Below, one piece after another: positions 18,481 to 29,716 of a stretch of 35,829 bases of DNA. Position numbers and translations under genes: made by a program. The stretch spans positions 1 through 35,829 of the forward strand of contig KV919272.1 of NCBI GenBank assembly GCA_002049455.2, written 5' to 3'. How positions within the stretch are numbered: the first letter of the stretch is position 1; each line of letters starts with the position of its first letter. Source of the DNA: Porphyra umbilicalis. Lineage: Eukaryota; Rhodophyta; Bangiophyceae; Bangiales; Bangiaceae. The notes below the pieces were generated by a model. The model was not told the DNA's origin and did no database searches. It saw only the letters and a list, made by a program, of their open reading frames with translations.

Positions 18481-18759
18481 AAATACAATCGAAGAAGTTA
18501 TCAACTGCCAATATCCGCAGTGATCCAATGTGGCGCCGTTTTGTGAAGCGCAACCTCGCGTTCGAAAGGGCGGCAGCCGCCCGCCCAAACCGGGCTCAGC
18601 TGCGCGCCCCAACGCCACCAGCCGGCTGCACAGGCGTTTCGCGCGCGTGCGGGGCCGTGTCCCTGACAGGCTCCGTTTGACACGCCGTCGTCGACGAGGA
18701 GGGCACACTCCCCCGCCGCCGTGCACAGGCATCGTGCTTGTTCAATTGCGGCCATCGGG

Positions 18760-21700
18760 ATGAGCGCTCACCGAGGCACCACCGAGAGTGCCATGGACCC
18801 GCCTCCTGCCCCCTCTGACCACAAAGTACCCCCACGGCCACTCGAGGAGTCCAACGGCGCTCCTGCGGAGGAGGGTGGGGGTGATGAGTTGGACTCACCT
18901 GCTCCAGAGGCTGAGGTTAACGAGCTTTTTGAGAAGGAGGAGTCGGGCCTCTACAGGGTAAGCAGTTGGGGTCATCTGTACTGGTGTGTACCCACTTGAG
19001 AGGGCCCAATTTACTTCAGATGGCGCCACGGAGCATGAACCGACCGTACAACATGGGCCAAGATTTACTGACTGGGTGGACATTGGCATACTGATCGAGT
19101 GGGTTCTGTACCTTTGCCTTTGTCGGATTGGTGTTTTCTTGGCATGCTGCGGCCGCTTTCAGGTGTCGAAAAAAACAACGGTCGAGAGCGTCACCTTCCA
19201 CACCGACATCTCCTCGGCCACGTAATTTGCGTCATCTCCCAAAGGTGCTGCCCACATCCTCTATCTATCCCAAGATGCTCTGAAATCTTTTTGGAGGGAC
19301 AGTCCGACTGCGTGGGGACTCCTTCGGGCCAACATCGCCCCTGTGGCTGTTTACATCGGCGGACGCGCTGTCCGTCATGTCGGTACCAGCAGGGGGTGTC
19401 TACCTTCTTTGGTCTGCTCTCGCATGAGCGCGGAGCTTAAATCTCTCAAGCACAACGAGGTTGACTTTGAACGCCCAGAGTGGGTGACGGCGATGGAGGA
19501 CACGGTCAGGGAGAGTGATGCGAGGCATACCGTGATCAAGAAGACACTGGTACGTTGGGGGGCTTCCGAATGTTGTGTGGCTACGTTCCTCTTCTCGCTC
19601 CGTGTGAGGTCGTTCCGACTTTTTAAATTTTGTGGCTTGCCTGATGCATACACTGACCCATGCACCTTTCTGTTCATTGGTACGATTTTTATTTGACCCT
19701 TATTCTCAGGCCCTGTTCAAGCTTCTGCAGGTGAAGATAGCAACGTGCCCATTTGAAGAAAATGACCAGCAATGCACGGGCAAATGGTACGTGCGGACCC
19801 CCGAGGACGGGAGCATGCCATTCGTCGGCTGTACGATGTGGAAAGCAGGAGATGCGCGCACCTGCGAGGGCGGCCACAACGCGTGCTACTTGCGCGACGG
19901 CGTGGACCCCGAACTGCTCGAGCAGTATCGAACGGACGGGGCTCCAGCCGGCGTGGTCGAGGACGGGACATGCACCTTCATTGCTCCCAAGTGCCACAAG
20001 GGCAAAGTCTGCGACCGCCATGGCGGCGAGGACCCGCCACTCGAGCGTGCCGGTAATGGGTCGGCTTGCCCGGTCCGGGCTCGCCTACTACACCCGACTT
20101 TCATCAAGGACGCGAGCAACATTCGGGTCATCCTGCTCCTATTCAACACGCACAACCATGTCTACCACGTGTGCAAGCCATCAGGTGCTGCTATCTTGGA
20201 CGCCATTGAGACGCACCCAGACGCTTCTATCTGCTCACTGCAAGTACGTACCCTTGATTATATATTTTTTCGTCTGCCACTGAGCTTCTTGTTTCTTTCT
20301 TTACCGCTCGGGTTGGCCGTGTTTTTGTCTATTTTTGAGCCTCAGATACTGACCGACACGAGAACAAAAACATGTTTGTGACCGTTTCTCTTGAATTTTC
20401 GAGCTCTTTGGCTGCGTTCTTATCCGACACGGCACGCGTATTATTCTTTTTCCTGGCAGAGGGCCGTGGCATCGTCATCTGACGGCGCGCGAGCGGATGC
20501 GCGCCACCTGCGCAACCTCCGGGCGTCCGCACGTGCGGCAAAAAACCCACACGGCCAGGACCTACTTGAAGTGATGGACCTTCGTCGTCGCGCCGAAGGC
20601 GAGCACCTCTGCATGCGGGAGATCGTTGACAACGATGAGTACAAGATTATACTTTTGCAGAGCGACCAGCAGGCGCAGCTCTCTGGGCGCCTCTGCAACT
20701 TCCAGGCGGATACGACTTTCGACGTGGTGGCGCCTGGCTCTGCACGTACGGGGGTCTCCCAAGCAGCCATTGACAGCAGCGCACCTCACGACCACGACTG
20801 GCATCATTTTTCCATCGTGTACGTTACCTCCCGTCTTCTTTGAGTACCTGTTTTGATGAACTGTGATGCTCTTTTTGGGTGGGTCCATATGTCATATGAC
20901 ACTACTAACGGACACTGCGCTCCACACTTTTTTTGTTACTATTTCCCCTTTTCTTTGTATTTTTTTGTTTTTCTTTTCCGTGGAACAGGGCTTGGTTGAC
21001 ATCTCTCAACAAGGCCGTCGTTGTCATGCGGGCCATCCTGATTGGAAAAACCAAGCCCATGTACGTCGCAGTGTGGCGGTTCTTTTCCACAACGCGGCGC
21101 TGCAGGGGCTCGACCGGCCCGCCCGACAGGTGACCGGGCCCGGACCGGCGACGGCAGACGCTCCGCTGGCCCCCGCCGACGAGGGTCGCACCGCCGATGT
21201 TGTGGACCTCCCCGAATCTGCTGTTTACCCATCTGGACCAGCGCCAACTGGCCGCCCGCTTCGCAAGCGAGTGCCTCTGGTCGCGCTGGTGCTCGATTTG
21301 GAGACGGCGGAGCACGACGGAGCTTTTGAGGCAATGACGATTGAGTTTGGTGGCGCGCCGTCGGACTACTACGGGCGGGTGATTGGTTGCCGGGTGCAAC
21401 TCTGCCGGTTCTTGCTCAAGAAGTGCGGTAACGACCCTATGGACGCGTTTATGCGGGCGGTGCTGGCGATGCGGGACAGTCCTCCGCCTGGGGACTTGGC
21501 GGCCGTCCGGGTGGAGCTGGAGGCGCTTTCTGCGCGTGCAAGCGTCGCCGGGGAGGGGAAGAAGGTCGAGCTTATTAAGTGGATGCTCAACAATGGCTCC
21601 GCGCTACGAGCTGCATTTCCTCTCTCAGCGGGCGCGCTGTCGAGGACGGAGGTTCTAGCGGCCTGCCAGAGCACCAACGCGTCGGAGTCACTCAACCTTC

Positions 21701-22338
21701 AAACGCAGGTCGAGGTCAAAGAGCGCGGACCGCGGACGCTGTTGCGTGTCATCAAGACGCTGATGGAGTTTGACGCTCTCGTTATGTCCGAGGTGATGCC
21801 GACGGGGAAGGGGTTCAGTGTCGGTGGGGACTCCGAGCGGGTGCGTCTGACCCGGTCCCTGAACCTCCGCAAACGCAACGCCATCCCTGCGGGTGGCGCA
21901 CCCCCGAAGGCGTCACCTTGAAAGAAGGTGAAGGCTTCTCGAGTGAGCCGTGGGGTGCCACCTGCCTCTGGCTCGGGCGGGGCGCGCCTCGGCACCGACA
22001 CGACTCCTCTGCCAGGTGACTTGGCGCCCTCCTCTCCGTGTGCCACTGCCTTTGCGCCCTCTTGGCGCACCCCTTATGGTGCAACCGCCTCGGTCCCTCC
22101 CGTGCCGACTTCAGCTGCCGGTATGTCGCAGCATGCGCCTTCGGCGAGCGACGTACAGCACGTCGCGACCGGTCCCAGCGGGCCACCGGTGTGGACGATT
22201 CCTCCCTCTCGCACTTCGCAGAGTGGTTGGCCGCCGGTCGTTGCCGCCGGTGGTGTTCCCTACTACCCTTCACCCCCTGTTGGGTATGCTTGGTCTCCTG
22301 TGCATTTTAACGTATCCGGCTCCGTTCCACCGCAGTAG
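18760..22338 (+). pseudogene. Broken multi-exon DDE transposase, Mutator-like
   Basis: Reconstructed exons: 18760-18957, 19163-19549, 19710-20243, 20460-20818 and 20989-22338. Introns are 205, 160, 216 and 170 nt; three of the four donors are GTACGT and all acceptors end CAG, with phases matching across each junction. Visible features are an acidic N-terminus, a zinc-ribbon-like Cys set (CPFEENDQQCTGKW ... FVGCTMWKAG), a first catalytic Asp in FQADTTFDVV (exon 4), a second in LVLDLETAEHDGAF (exon 5), the downstream IGCRVQLCRFLLKK segment where Mutator-like proteins usually have GC-x-x-H, and a Pro/Gly-rich tail. Lesions: in-frame TAA at 19223-19225, a frame change between about 21080 and 21130 (a 1-nt indel near the TTCTTTT at 21080-21086 would explain it) and in-frame TGA at 21919-21921. 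No termini were identified. The family call is moderate; another DDE superfamily is possible. Confidence 0.6.
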
Positions 22339-22499
22339 GGAAGAGTCTCCTAGTAGTACTTAGTTTCAATGAAGGAAAGTGACAGCTCCACTTCTATTGT
22401 ATTACAAAAAAGAGAAAGCGCGGGCAACGGCGGGGACCACAGCGAGGCGAGTAGGCCGTGACGCACGTCCCCCCCCGACACGGCCCTGCAGTCCTTATC

Positions 22500-24060
22500 G
22501 ACGGCCGAGCCGACGGCCGCCGAAGTCAACAGGGTGCCTGCCTCCTCCCCCAACGCACACGTGCAGTGGTTGGTCGCTGCGGAACGGACGGCGACCGACA
22601 CTGACACGGCGCCCGCCCCCCGCACCCCAACAAGAACATGCAGTCGATGGTGGTTGCGGCGCCGACGGCCACCGTCCCCGACACAGCACGCGCCCCACCC
22701 CCGCAACAGAGACAAGCCGCCCTTGATGGTGGTGGCGCAGACGGCCGCCGACGCCGACACGGTGCCCGCCGCCCCCCCCAGTGCATACATGCCGTCCTTG
22801 ACGGTGGCGACGCAGGGGGCGGCCGACGCGCACACGGTGCACGCCTTGCCCCGCAACACGCGTGCGCAGTGGCTTGTCGCCGCGGCGCAGACGGCCCTGA
22901 AACGGTGCCTGCCCCTCCCCCCAACACGCCCATGCGTGCTCGTCAGTGGCAGCGCAGACGGCCGCCGACACCACCACTTTAACCACCTTCCCCAGCCAGC
23001 ACGCGCCTGCAATTGTCGGTCGCCGCCGAGCAGACAGTCCGAAGCCGAAACAGTGCCTCCCCCCTCCCGCAACGCGGACATGTCGTCCTTGAGCGTGGCG
23101 GCGCACACGGAAGCGGACGCCGACATTGTGCCCGCCTCCCCCCATATCACAGGCGTGCAGTGGGTTTTCGCCGCGCAGCGGACCGCGACCAACGCGGACA
23201 CGGCTCCCGCCCCCCCGCCGCAACAGGGACATGCAGTCCTTGACGGTGGCAGCGCAGACGGCTGCCGGCGCCTACCCGGTGCTCGCCACCTCCCCCAACG
23301 CCAAAATGCCGTCCTTATTGGTGGCCACGCACACGGACGCCGTGGCCGACAGGGTGCCCCCCCCCCGACAAATCACAGGCGAGCAGTAGTTGGTAGGGGC
23401 GCTGCGGACGGCCGACGCCGTCGAGACGGTGCCAGCCCCCCTACCCCACAACACGCGCATTCCGTCGTTGACAATGGTGGCGCGGACAGCTGCCGACGCC
23501 ACTACGGTGCGCGCCCCCCCCCCCAACACGCACATGCTGTCCTTGACGACAGCGGCGCGGACATCTACCAACGGCGAGACGGTGCCCGCCCCCCCCGCAT
23601 CACGGTAGTGCCCGCCTTCACGGCGGCTGCTCAGGTGGCCGCCGACACCGACACGGTGCCTGCTGCCCCCCCATGACGCACGTGGCGTCCTTCACGGTGG
23701 TGGCGCGGACGGCGGCCGACACAGACTCGGTACCCGCCTCCTTGCTGAACTCGCGCGCGCAGTGGTTGGGAGATGCGCCGCGGACGGCCGACGACGCGAA
23801 CACGGCGTCCGTTATCCCCCCATCACGGACATGCAGTTGTTGGCGCTGGAGGCACGGACGGCGGCGGACGCCGACACGGTGCCTGTCCCCCTCTCCACAC
23901 ACGCATGCAGTCGATGGTGGCGGCGGCGCTGACGGCCACCACCGTGACGCCCGGCCCTGCACACGCGCAGTCGGTAGCGGACGCTGTGCGGACGGCCTCT
24001 GACGCAGACGCAGTGCCCGCCCCCACCCCTGCACGTCCAGGCAGTCTGTAGTAGGCCACG
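22500..24060. repeat. Minisatellite array, about 20 units of about 75 bp
   Basis: The unit runs roughly ACGGTGCCCGCCCCCCC + CAACACGCACATGCAGTCC + TTGACGGTGGCGGCGCAGAC + GGCCGCCGACGCCGAC. The GGTGCCC landmark recurs near 22532, 22606, 22683, 22761, 22836, 22904, 23052, 23127, 23201, 23277, 23352, 23428, 23506, 23581, 23655, 23729, 23803, 23878 and 24012. Most steps are 74-78 bp, with extremes 65-81. Both strands stay open for long stretches (minus-strand motif GTVSASAAV..ATVKDGM), but step sizes break the frame repeatedly, so I treat it as non-coding. Confidence 0.85.
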
Positions 24061-25004
24061 GGCAGACTGGTGGCGCGGGCTTGGGTGCTGCTGATGCTGA
24101 CAATGTGTCCGGGTCCCCGTGCCGCGCGCCTCCGGTGGAGGCGGTGGCGGTGTCTGACAGCGGTGGGGGTGGTCGCAGGAAAGGCTGGGCGAGGAATTGG
24201 CTGATACCGCCATACATCGTCCAGAACTCGCTACGTATACGCCGCCCCGCGGTCGCGACCGCGGCTTCGGCGGCTACAGCTCTCGACCCCCCTCGCCACA
24301 GGATCGCATCCGAGTCGTGGAAACAAATGGAGACCACAGTGGATAGAGCCAGAAAGTGCGTGACAAGGTGGTCCCCCACCCACGTGATGAGAATACGAAA
24401 AATTTGAATCGCTCGCTACAAGAGTGTTGTGCTCTTGCTCACGACATTTTATGGCACACGCTTTATCGTTCACCCAACCTCATCCTACCTTGTTCCCATG
24501 GCACTGTTGTTGCTACCCGCTAGCACTCCCTCCTATCCGCCCGTCTCCTTTACCTCACCCCCTCCCCCCTCGCCACAGCGACCAAACACACAGTGTCAAC
24601 CCATCTCCCAAAGAGCTCCAAACATGGCGTCCATGGTCCCTCTCATCCCCCCTCCAGGGTGAGAGAGAAGCACATCAGACACCAAAACGTCCTCGTTGGC
24701 CGCCACCCTCACCTCTGATCGTGCTGCACAGTCACGGGACGCCCTCCCCGCACGCACCGCCGCGGCTGCCTTCGCCGTCACCGCCATCGCCGTCGCCGCC
24801 ATTGCCGCCGCGACGAGCGTCACCAGCGGCCGAGACGGCCGAACGAGGGGGCAGTGCGGCGGCCACGAGGGAAGGTCAATGGAGGAGGCGAGGTCGGGGC
24901 GCCTGCAGGGGGGGGGGGAGATGAAGGCTGGGTAGTGGAACGCGTGCGGCGTGGAGGTTGCACGAAGAGCGCCATCGGCGGCCGACACGGCCGGGGGGGA
25001 GAGG

Positions 25005-25185
25005 GAGGCGGCATCCAGGTCAAGAAGCGTGATGGTCAAGGCGATTGCCGTCGGCTGCCGAGACGGCCGGAGAGGACTTCGAGGCGGCATCCAGGATGAG
25101 AAGGGTGATGGTGGGGGTGATGAACGGGGGGGAGTGGGAGGAGGCATCCATGTGGAGCAGGGTGATGGTCGGGACGATGAGGGGT
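25005..25185. repeat. Imperfect tandem repeat, three units of 60-76 bp
   Basis: GAGGCGGCATCCAGG-like motif followed by AGAAG.GTGATGGT recurs at 25005, 25081 and 25141. Confidence 0.65.
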
Positions 25186-25271
25186 CGGCGGCAGGGGAGG
25201 GGAAATGGGTGTGAGAGCGGGGCGGCGGCGTGGTGGGGGGCGGGATGAAGGTGCGGTCTGTTCGCAAGAAC

Positions 25272-25325
25272 GGTGTGCGTCCCCCAGCCGACGTCCCCGG
25301 TGTGCGTCCCCCAGCCGACGTGCCC
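25272..25325. repeat. 27 bp tandem duplication
   Basis: Two nearly identical units of TGTGCGTCCCCCAGCCGACG plus a few bases, separated by a period of 27 bp. Confidence 0.75.
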
Positions 25326-25429
25326 GCGAAACACAGAGGGCGCGCGCGCGCGATTCTAGATCCCGCACAAACTGACGGACAATGGAGTCGCCGAAAGTTC
25401 GGTGTATTTGTCTTTGCGAGCTTGTGAAC

Positions 25430-25590
25430 CGGAACTCCTTTTGTGTCCAACCCAACTCCACACAACTGAGCTATCTACAAGGAGCAGGCCCAAGGCAAGC
25501 GTTGCCGTATCACACTTGGACCTCGGCTTCATCAGATCCCAACGCCACAACAAGAATTCAACACAACCCCACGCTGAATGCGGGCCCGGT
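25430..25590. repeat. Dispersed repeat E, copy 2 (inverted)
   Basis: On the reverse strand it reads TGTAGATAGCTCAGTTGTGT then GGAGTTGGGTTGGACACAAA, matching the order at 18411-18465. The flanking GTGGGGTTGTGTT element near 25560-25575 corresponds to the first unit of copy 1. Confidence 0.55.
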
Positions 25591-26693
25591 CAGTTCTCGA
25601 GAGACGCCTGCTCGGTGCTGCAGCGTAGCTCTCGCTGCGTCGTTGTCACCACGATACGATCTTCCAGATCTGACCATAAACTTCTGGCACAGTGTGTTCG
25701 TGCGTGCCGTGAAGAAAGACGGCGCCACATCACGCGTTTTTTGGCGGACTTATGTTCGTAGTGGTTCCGAATCACGTTCACGTCGCTCGCCGTGTATTGT
25801 CCCTGACGCGATTCTGGATCAACGACGCCCAAAGTGGATCACCAGAATCGTCGATTCCAGCTTGTTTGCCCATTGCTTTTTCTCCCCACGAACGCCGTTG
25901 CCTTGATATATAGCCGAACAGGGGATAAACATACCTGAAGGAAGCTCTAGGGAAGACGCTTCTTTTGGTGCCGTTTGAGCTCGTAGGCTCGAAAAAAAGG
26001 GCAAGGATCGATGGGTTGAGCGCACATAGCGCTTCTCAGCGTCGAAGTGCCCGAAACATTACGGATCAAGTGGATCGATCGGGATCAAGCTCGCACCAGG
26101 TGGTGGCAGTCTGCAAGCGCGCGCGCTTTCTCGCGGCAGCGTCGGCCATTGTCTCTCAGCCGACAGGCAAAACGACAGTCCCGCCAGCCGCACCCTCCCG
26201 CTCCAACCTTCGCTCCCGCTCGGTCCTCCCCACTTGCCCAACCTCCTCACTTGCGAAGCAGCGGCTCAACATGAAACGTGTATACGAAAATCCGCGGCCT
26301 ATCCTGCCGGGAATGAGTCTCCCACCCCCGCCACCACTTTCTCCCTCGCCGCCGCCGCTGCCTCCCTCGCCCCCACCGCCCCCCACACTGCCTGCACTCT
26401 CTTAGTCCGCACAAGATGGCTCGACGGCGGTAAAAACCAGCATGCCTCCTCGTCGTCCGATGCCCCCCGCCCAAAACTCCGCCCCAGGTCCCACCTCATA
26501 TGTCCCACCTTGTACCTACCCGCAACGCAGCACGGGGCAGCCGACAGTGCAATTGTGGCTCCACCGACACCTGCAACACAGCATCGTCATCCCGCAACTG
26601 ACGCCCCCCCGTCGCCGCGGCCTCGCCCGCCCGTCGCCGCCCACTTGCCGCCCGTCGCCGCGCACTTGCCGCCCGTCGAAAGACGTTTAGGGG

Positions 26694-26829
26694 GGGGCGG
26701 GGGGGAAGAAAGCGGAGGGGAGCCGCGCGAAAGGAAGGGGCGAAAGGAAATGGAGGGGGTGTGGGCGGGGGGGAAGAAAGCGGAGGGGAGCCACGCGGGA
26801 GGAAGGGACGGAAGGAAGGGAAGGGGGTG
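26694..26829. repeat. 67-69 bp tandem duplication, purine-rich
   Basis: GGGCGGGGGGGAAGAAAGCG occurs with the core GAAGAAAGCGG at 26706 and 26773, each followed by GAGGGGAGCC and a GGAAGG-rich tail. Confidence 0.75.
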
Positions 26830-27227
26830 TCGGCGGGCGATAGCGCTTGGCGAGGAACAGCAGCAAGTCGGTGAGAAGGGCGCGGCATCCGCGTGGTGGA
26901 CCATCGATGCAGAGGACTCGATCGGACTGCTCAGAATCATGATCGCCATCAGTTATCAAGGAGCCCGTGTAATCAATCCAATTTTGAGTGATCCATCTTC
27001 GCGTCGCTGGAGCAACAAAATGACGTCAGTGAAACACAACTTCGGCCTACAGAAAGGGCAAGAAGAACAAAGAAAAAGGCAGCACATGCGGTAGGAAAAA
27101 GAATGCTCTCCTCACGGCCTTTTCAGATATGCCTTCAGATCTCTTTTCTGACAACATCCCACGACGCTATGCTCCATAGCGAGAAAAATGATCCAAACAC
27201 GCGTCAGGGACAATAGACTGGGCCTGA

Positions 27228-27818
27228 GGCTCTGTCTGGACGGCGCGTGCACGGCGTGCACAAGTGCGTTCTAGCCAATGGGAACGCGACGTTCCAATCA
27301 CGCCCCAATCACGTCGACCAGTTTGGACATTATTGGAGTGATCGGGTGACCCGCGCACGAACGGACTTACCGTCCGAAACGGGCCGAAACGGACCGATTC
27401 GGGCCGATTCGGGCCGAGCACGTTCACGTGTGCGAGATTTTTGAAAACTCTCGCACACGTGAACGTGCTCGGAAAGGAAATAGCCTGTTGGGCGGCCCTG
27501 TATCTGACACGAATTATTGGACGAGAGCTCTCTTCGGATCATGTCGTGCGGCCACGTGACTGCGATGAGGCGAATCGCCATCGGCGTGGCCCGCTTGCGT
27601 GGTTGCGGCAACGTAGCAGGCGCGCTGTGTCCGAGACTTCCTTGCAATAGCTGTGAGATGCGGTCTGCCCACTCCAGATGCCGCGTTTCAAACGATCTAA
27701 TCACGACAGTTGTGAAGGCCCGTCAAGACAGCGGTTGTCGAATCACGCGTGCTCGACGGACTTCTATCCATATTCGGACCCAATCACGTGCACGTGCACG
27801 CGCCGTCAAGACACAGCC
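27228..27818. mobile_element. Element A, copy 3, uninterrupted reference copy
   Basis: A 591 bp element with imperfect terminal inverted repeats of about 37-40 bp: left GGCTCTGTCTGGACGGCG... and right, on the reverse strand, GGCTGTGTCTTGACGGCG..., both continuing CGTGCACG. The 3 bp duplication TGA flanks it (27225-27227 and 27819-27821). It lacks insert B and therefore defines the intact layout: terminus, CCAAT-rich segment, GGGCCGA repeats, central hairpin, body, CACGTG-rich terminus. It is non-coding. The 3 bp duplication would fit PIF/Harbinger or CACTA-type mobilisation. Confidence 0.85.
27415..27471. repeat. Central hairpin of element A copy 3
   Basis: Perfect arms of at least 21 bp (CGAGCACGTTCACGTGTGCG and complement) with an A/T-rich loop. 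Each arm contains CACGTG. Confidence 0.9.
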
Positions 27819-27821
27819 TGA

Positions 27822-29716
27822 GGCGCGGAGCGCCGGAGCAAATCGACGGCATCGGCCAAAATTGGAAAGATCGCAATAGTGGGGTTCGCAGTCCACACCT
27901 AGTTATTGCTGACATCCAAAAAAATGGCGGTTGCAGAGTGGTTTCAATCATTCAACAGCGTATGTGGACCAATGGAAAGGCTAGGAATCATGTGAGTTAC
28001 TTTCACAGTCTCCTGATGCAGCTCTGCGCACTGGAAACGCTCATCAGGATCTCAAGAAATCTGAAGAAGTTTGTTGATCTCATGAGAATTCACAGGCCTG
28101 GCCTAGAACCCTCTCCATGCCCTCTTCAGGCGCAAGAAAGCGGCCCGAAAGTCTCAGTAAATCTCATTGTGGGTTGCAATGGCACTGCATGACTCCTACA
28201 AGACACGTTTGGTTGGCTTGCAAGATTACTGGAGGCAACTCTCAGCCAATGGTACGATCGTGGCTTGTCAAACAGCCAATCCGACTGGATTTTTATGCTG
28301 TGTCGTCGGCTCTGCTTCCCTTCTCTTTGCAACCGCCATTTTTTGGAGGTTAGCAATAAGGTGGCTCTTCTGGTTCTGAATATTACACTACAACGTGGTA
28401 AAATATCAGTGGCCGAGATCCATTTGGGTCGCGACCCAATTTTATAGGCCTTCACGGCCCCTGTGAGAGGGTTGGCTGACCGCAGTGCATGTGCCGTGGA
28501 CTGAGCCGTGATCCAGAGGATCACGCGCATCCCGCGTTTTCTGTCCGCACAGTTCTGGTCGTCTGCAGGCGTTCCACCGGCGCCCGCGCGGTCGCGATCG
28601 CCGAGTGCTTGTCACCTTAATGTGGAGGGGCGCAATATGGCGGACGACGTTAGGGACCGGACGTAAGTGCGGCCGCTTTTCGAGTAGTACAGCCGAACTG
28701 ACAGAGGGAACAGAGAGTGGACGGGGAGGGGGGATGGAAGCGGCCGGGTGTTGCAGAACGCAACAGACGCACGGGGGGGGGGGGTCTTTACGATCACCCA
28801 CCGGTGTTTGTGGACTTCACCGTATGTCTCGTCGTGCAAAGCACATGCACTGAGCCCGAAGATGCCCTGATAAAGTGTTGCCCATCAGTTCCCCCCCTTT
28901 TCCGTCCCCTTGATGCTCGACGCAGGCGGGTCGGTGGCACCCCCATGCTATCATTTTTGTGCTTGCCTTGTCTCAACTGTGGGGGACACCAAAAGCATGC
29001 AGACATCCAGCCGAACACAGCCAGCTTGAGAAGCCCACAAATGGACCAACACGGCAGGAGAAGCGGCCCGCCGACCACCCGCACGGCCCACCAACAGCGC
29101 CTTGGGGGGGGGGGGGGGGGATCACTACGGTCGCCCACCGCTGTTTGGATACTTCCCCCCTACGGGAAGTCTGCGGAATATCCAGTAGCAAAAGCTGAAG
29201 GACCAGTCGGATTATTACCTTGGGCGAGAGCCACCCACGCACCGGCTGCCCGTGGGGGCGCGAGCGGGGCGACCTCGTGGGGCCACCACAGTTGCCATCC
29301 AAGCGGAGTCGCTGTGACGCAGTGCATTTGGCTGCGCTGCTTGGCCCGGGCATCCACTTTCGTGGGCGATAGGGTGACAGCTGGCACCAGCAGCTGCAGC
29401 TTCTGCGGCGCTGCGCGAGTTGTCAACGCACGCTAGGAGCGCGCTCCTCGCGACAGAAAAATTTCTGCCACGGATTGGACGGGATCAGCTAGGAACTGTC
29501 AGTCCGCTGTACTTTATGTCTTACAGAACAATTGTCGTCGCTTGCGGTTCCCAGATCACGCCCTCGCCTCCAGGCTCTTGCATGTACCGTTTCTGACGCT
29601 TCCCGGCAAAGGCCATCAAGTCTCCGCCCCACCATGTCCAGGACACCTCGTGGCGCTGATGCCCTTTGGCTTGCGAGACACAAGGCATCCGTGTACGGGT
29701 ATGGCGTATTTATCCT
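27822..29716. other. Stretch without a recognisable gene
   Basis: About 1.9 kb. 27870-28460 is of moderate GC with no coding signal. 28470-29430 is GC-rich and contains two related segments of the form poly-G, then T(C)(T/A)CTTTACGATCACCCACC or ATCACTACGGTCGCCCACC, then GTGTTTG/CTGTTTG (28773-28820 and 29104-29150). The overlapping ORFs here show no domain. Confidence 0.45.
28773..29150. repeat. Direct repeat pair with poly-G tracts
   Basis: 12 G at 28773-28784 and 17 G at 29104-29120. Each is followed by a similar 25-30 bp sequence containing CCCACCG(G/C)TGTTTG. Confidence 0.55.

Larger units (their letters stand above)
24061..27224. other. Low-complexity stretch without a recognisable gene
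   Basis: About 3.2 kb of GC-rich sequence with several short tandem repeats (listed separately), Pro/Ser-rich open frames in several phases (24596-25465 minus, 25965-26405 plus) and a second copy of repeat E. A TATA-like GATATATA lies at 25905-25912 before a plus-strand frame with Pro-rich end. None of the frames shows a domain or conserved-looking segment. Confidence 0.5.

Noticed and set aside
21061..21105. Intron starting at GTACGT 21061 in exon 5 of the transposase
   Set aside because: The nearest acceptor gives a 45 nt intron that leaves the frame unchanged, and none of the further AG sites I checked (to about 21271) restored frame; the exon reads through as good protein (MYVAVWRFF).
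22500..24060. Possible CRISPR-like array
   Set aside because: Units of about 75 bp are diverged throughout with no short constant repeat alternating with unique spacers, and the context is eukaryotic.
24596..25465. 289-codon Pro/Ser-rich minus-strand ORF
   Set aside because: Built from tandem repeats and biased sequence, with no domain; overlapping frames are also open.
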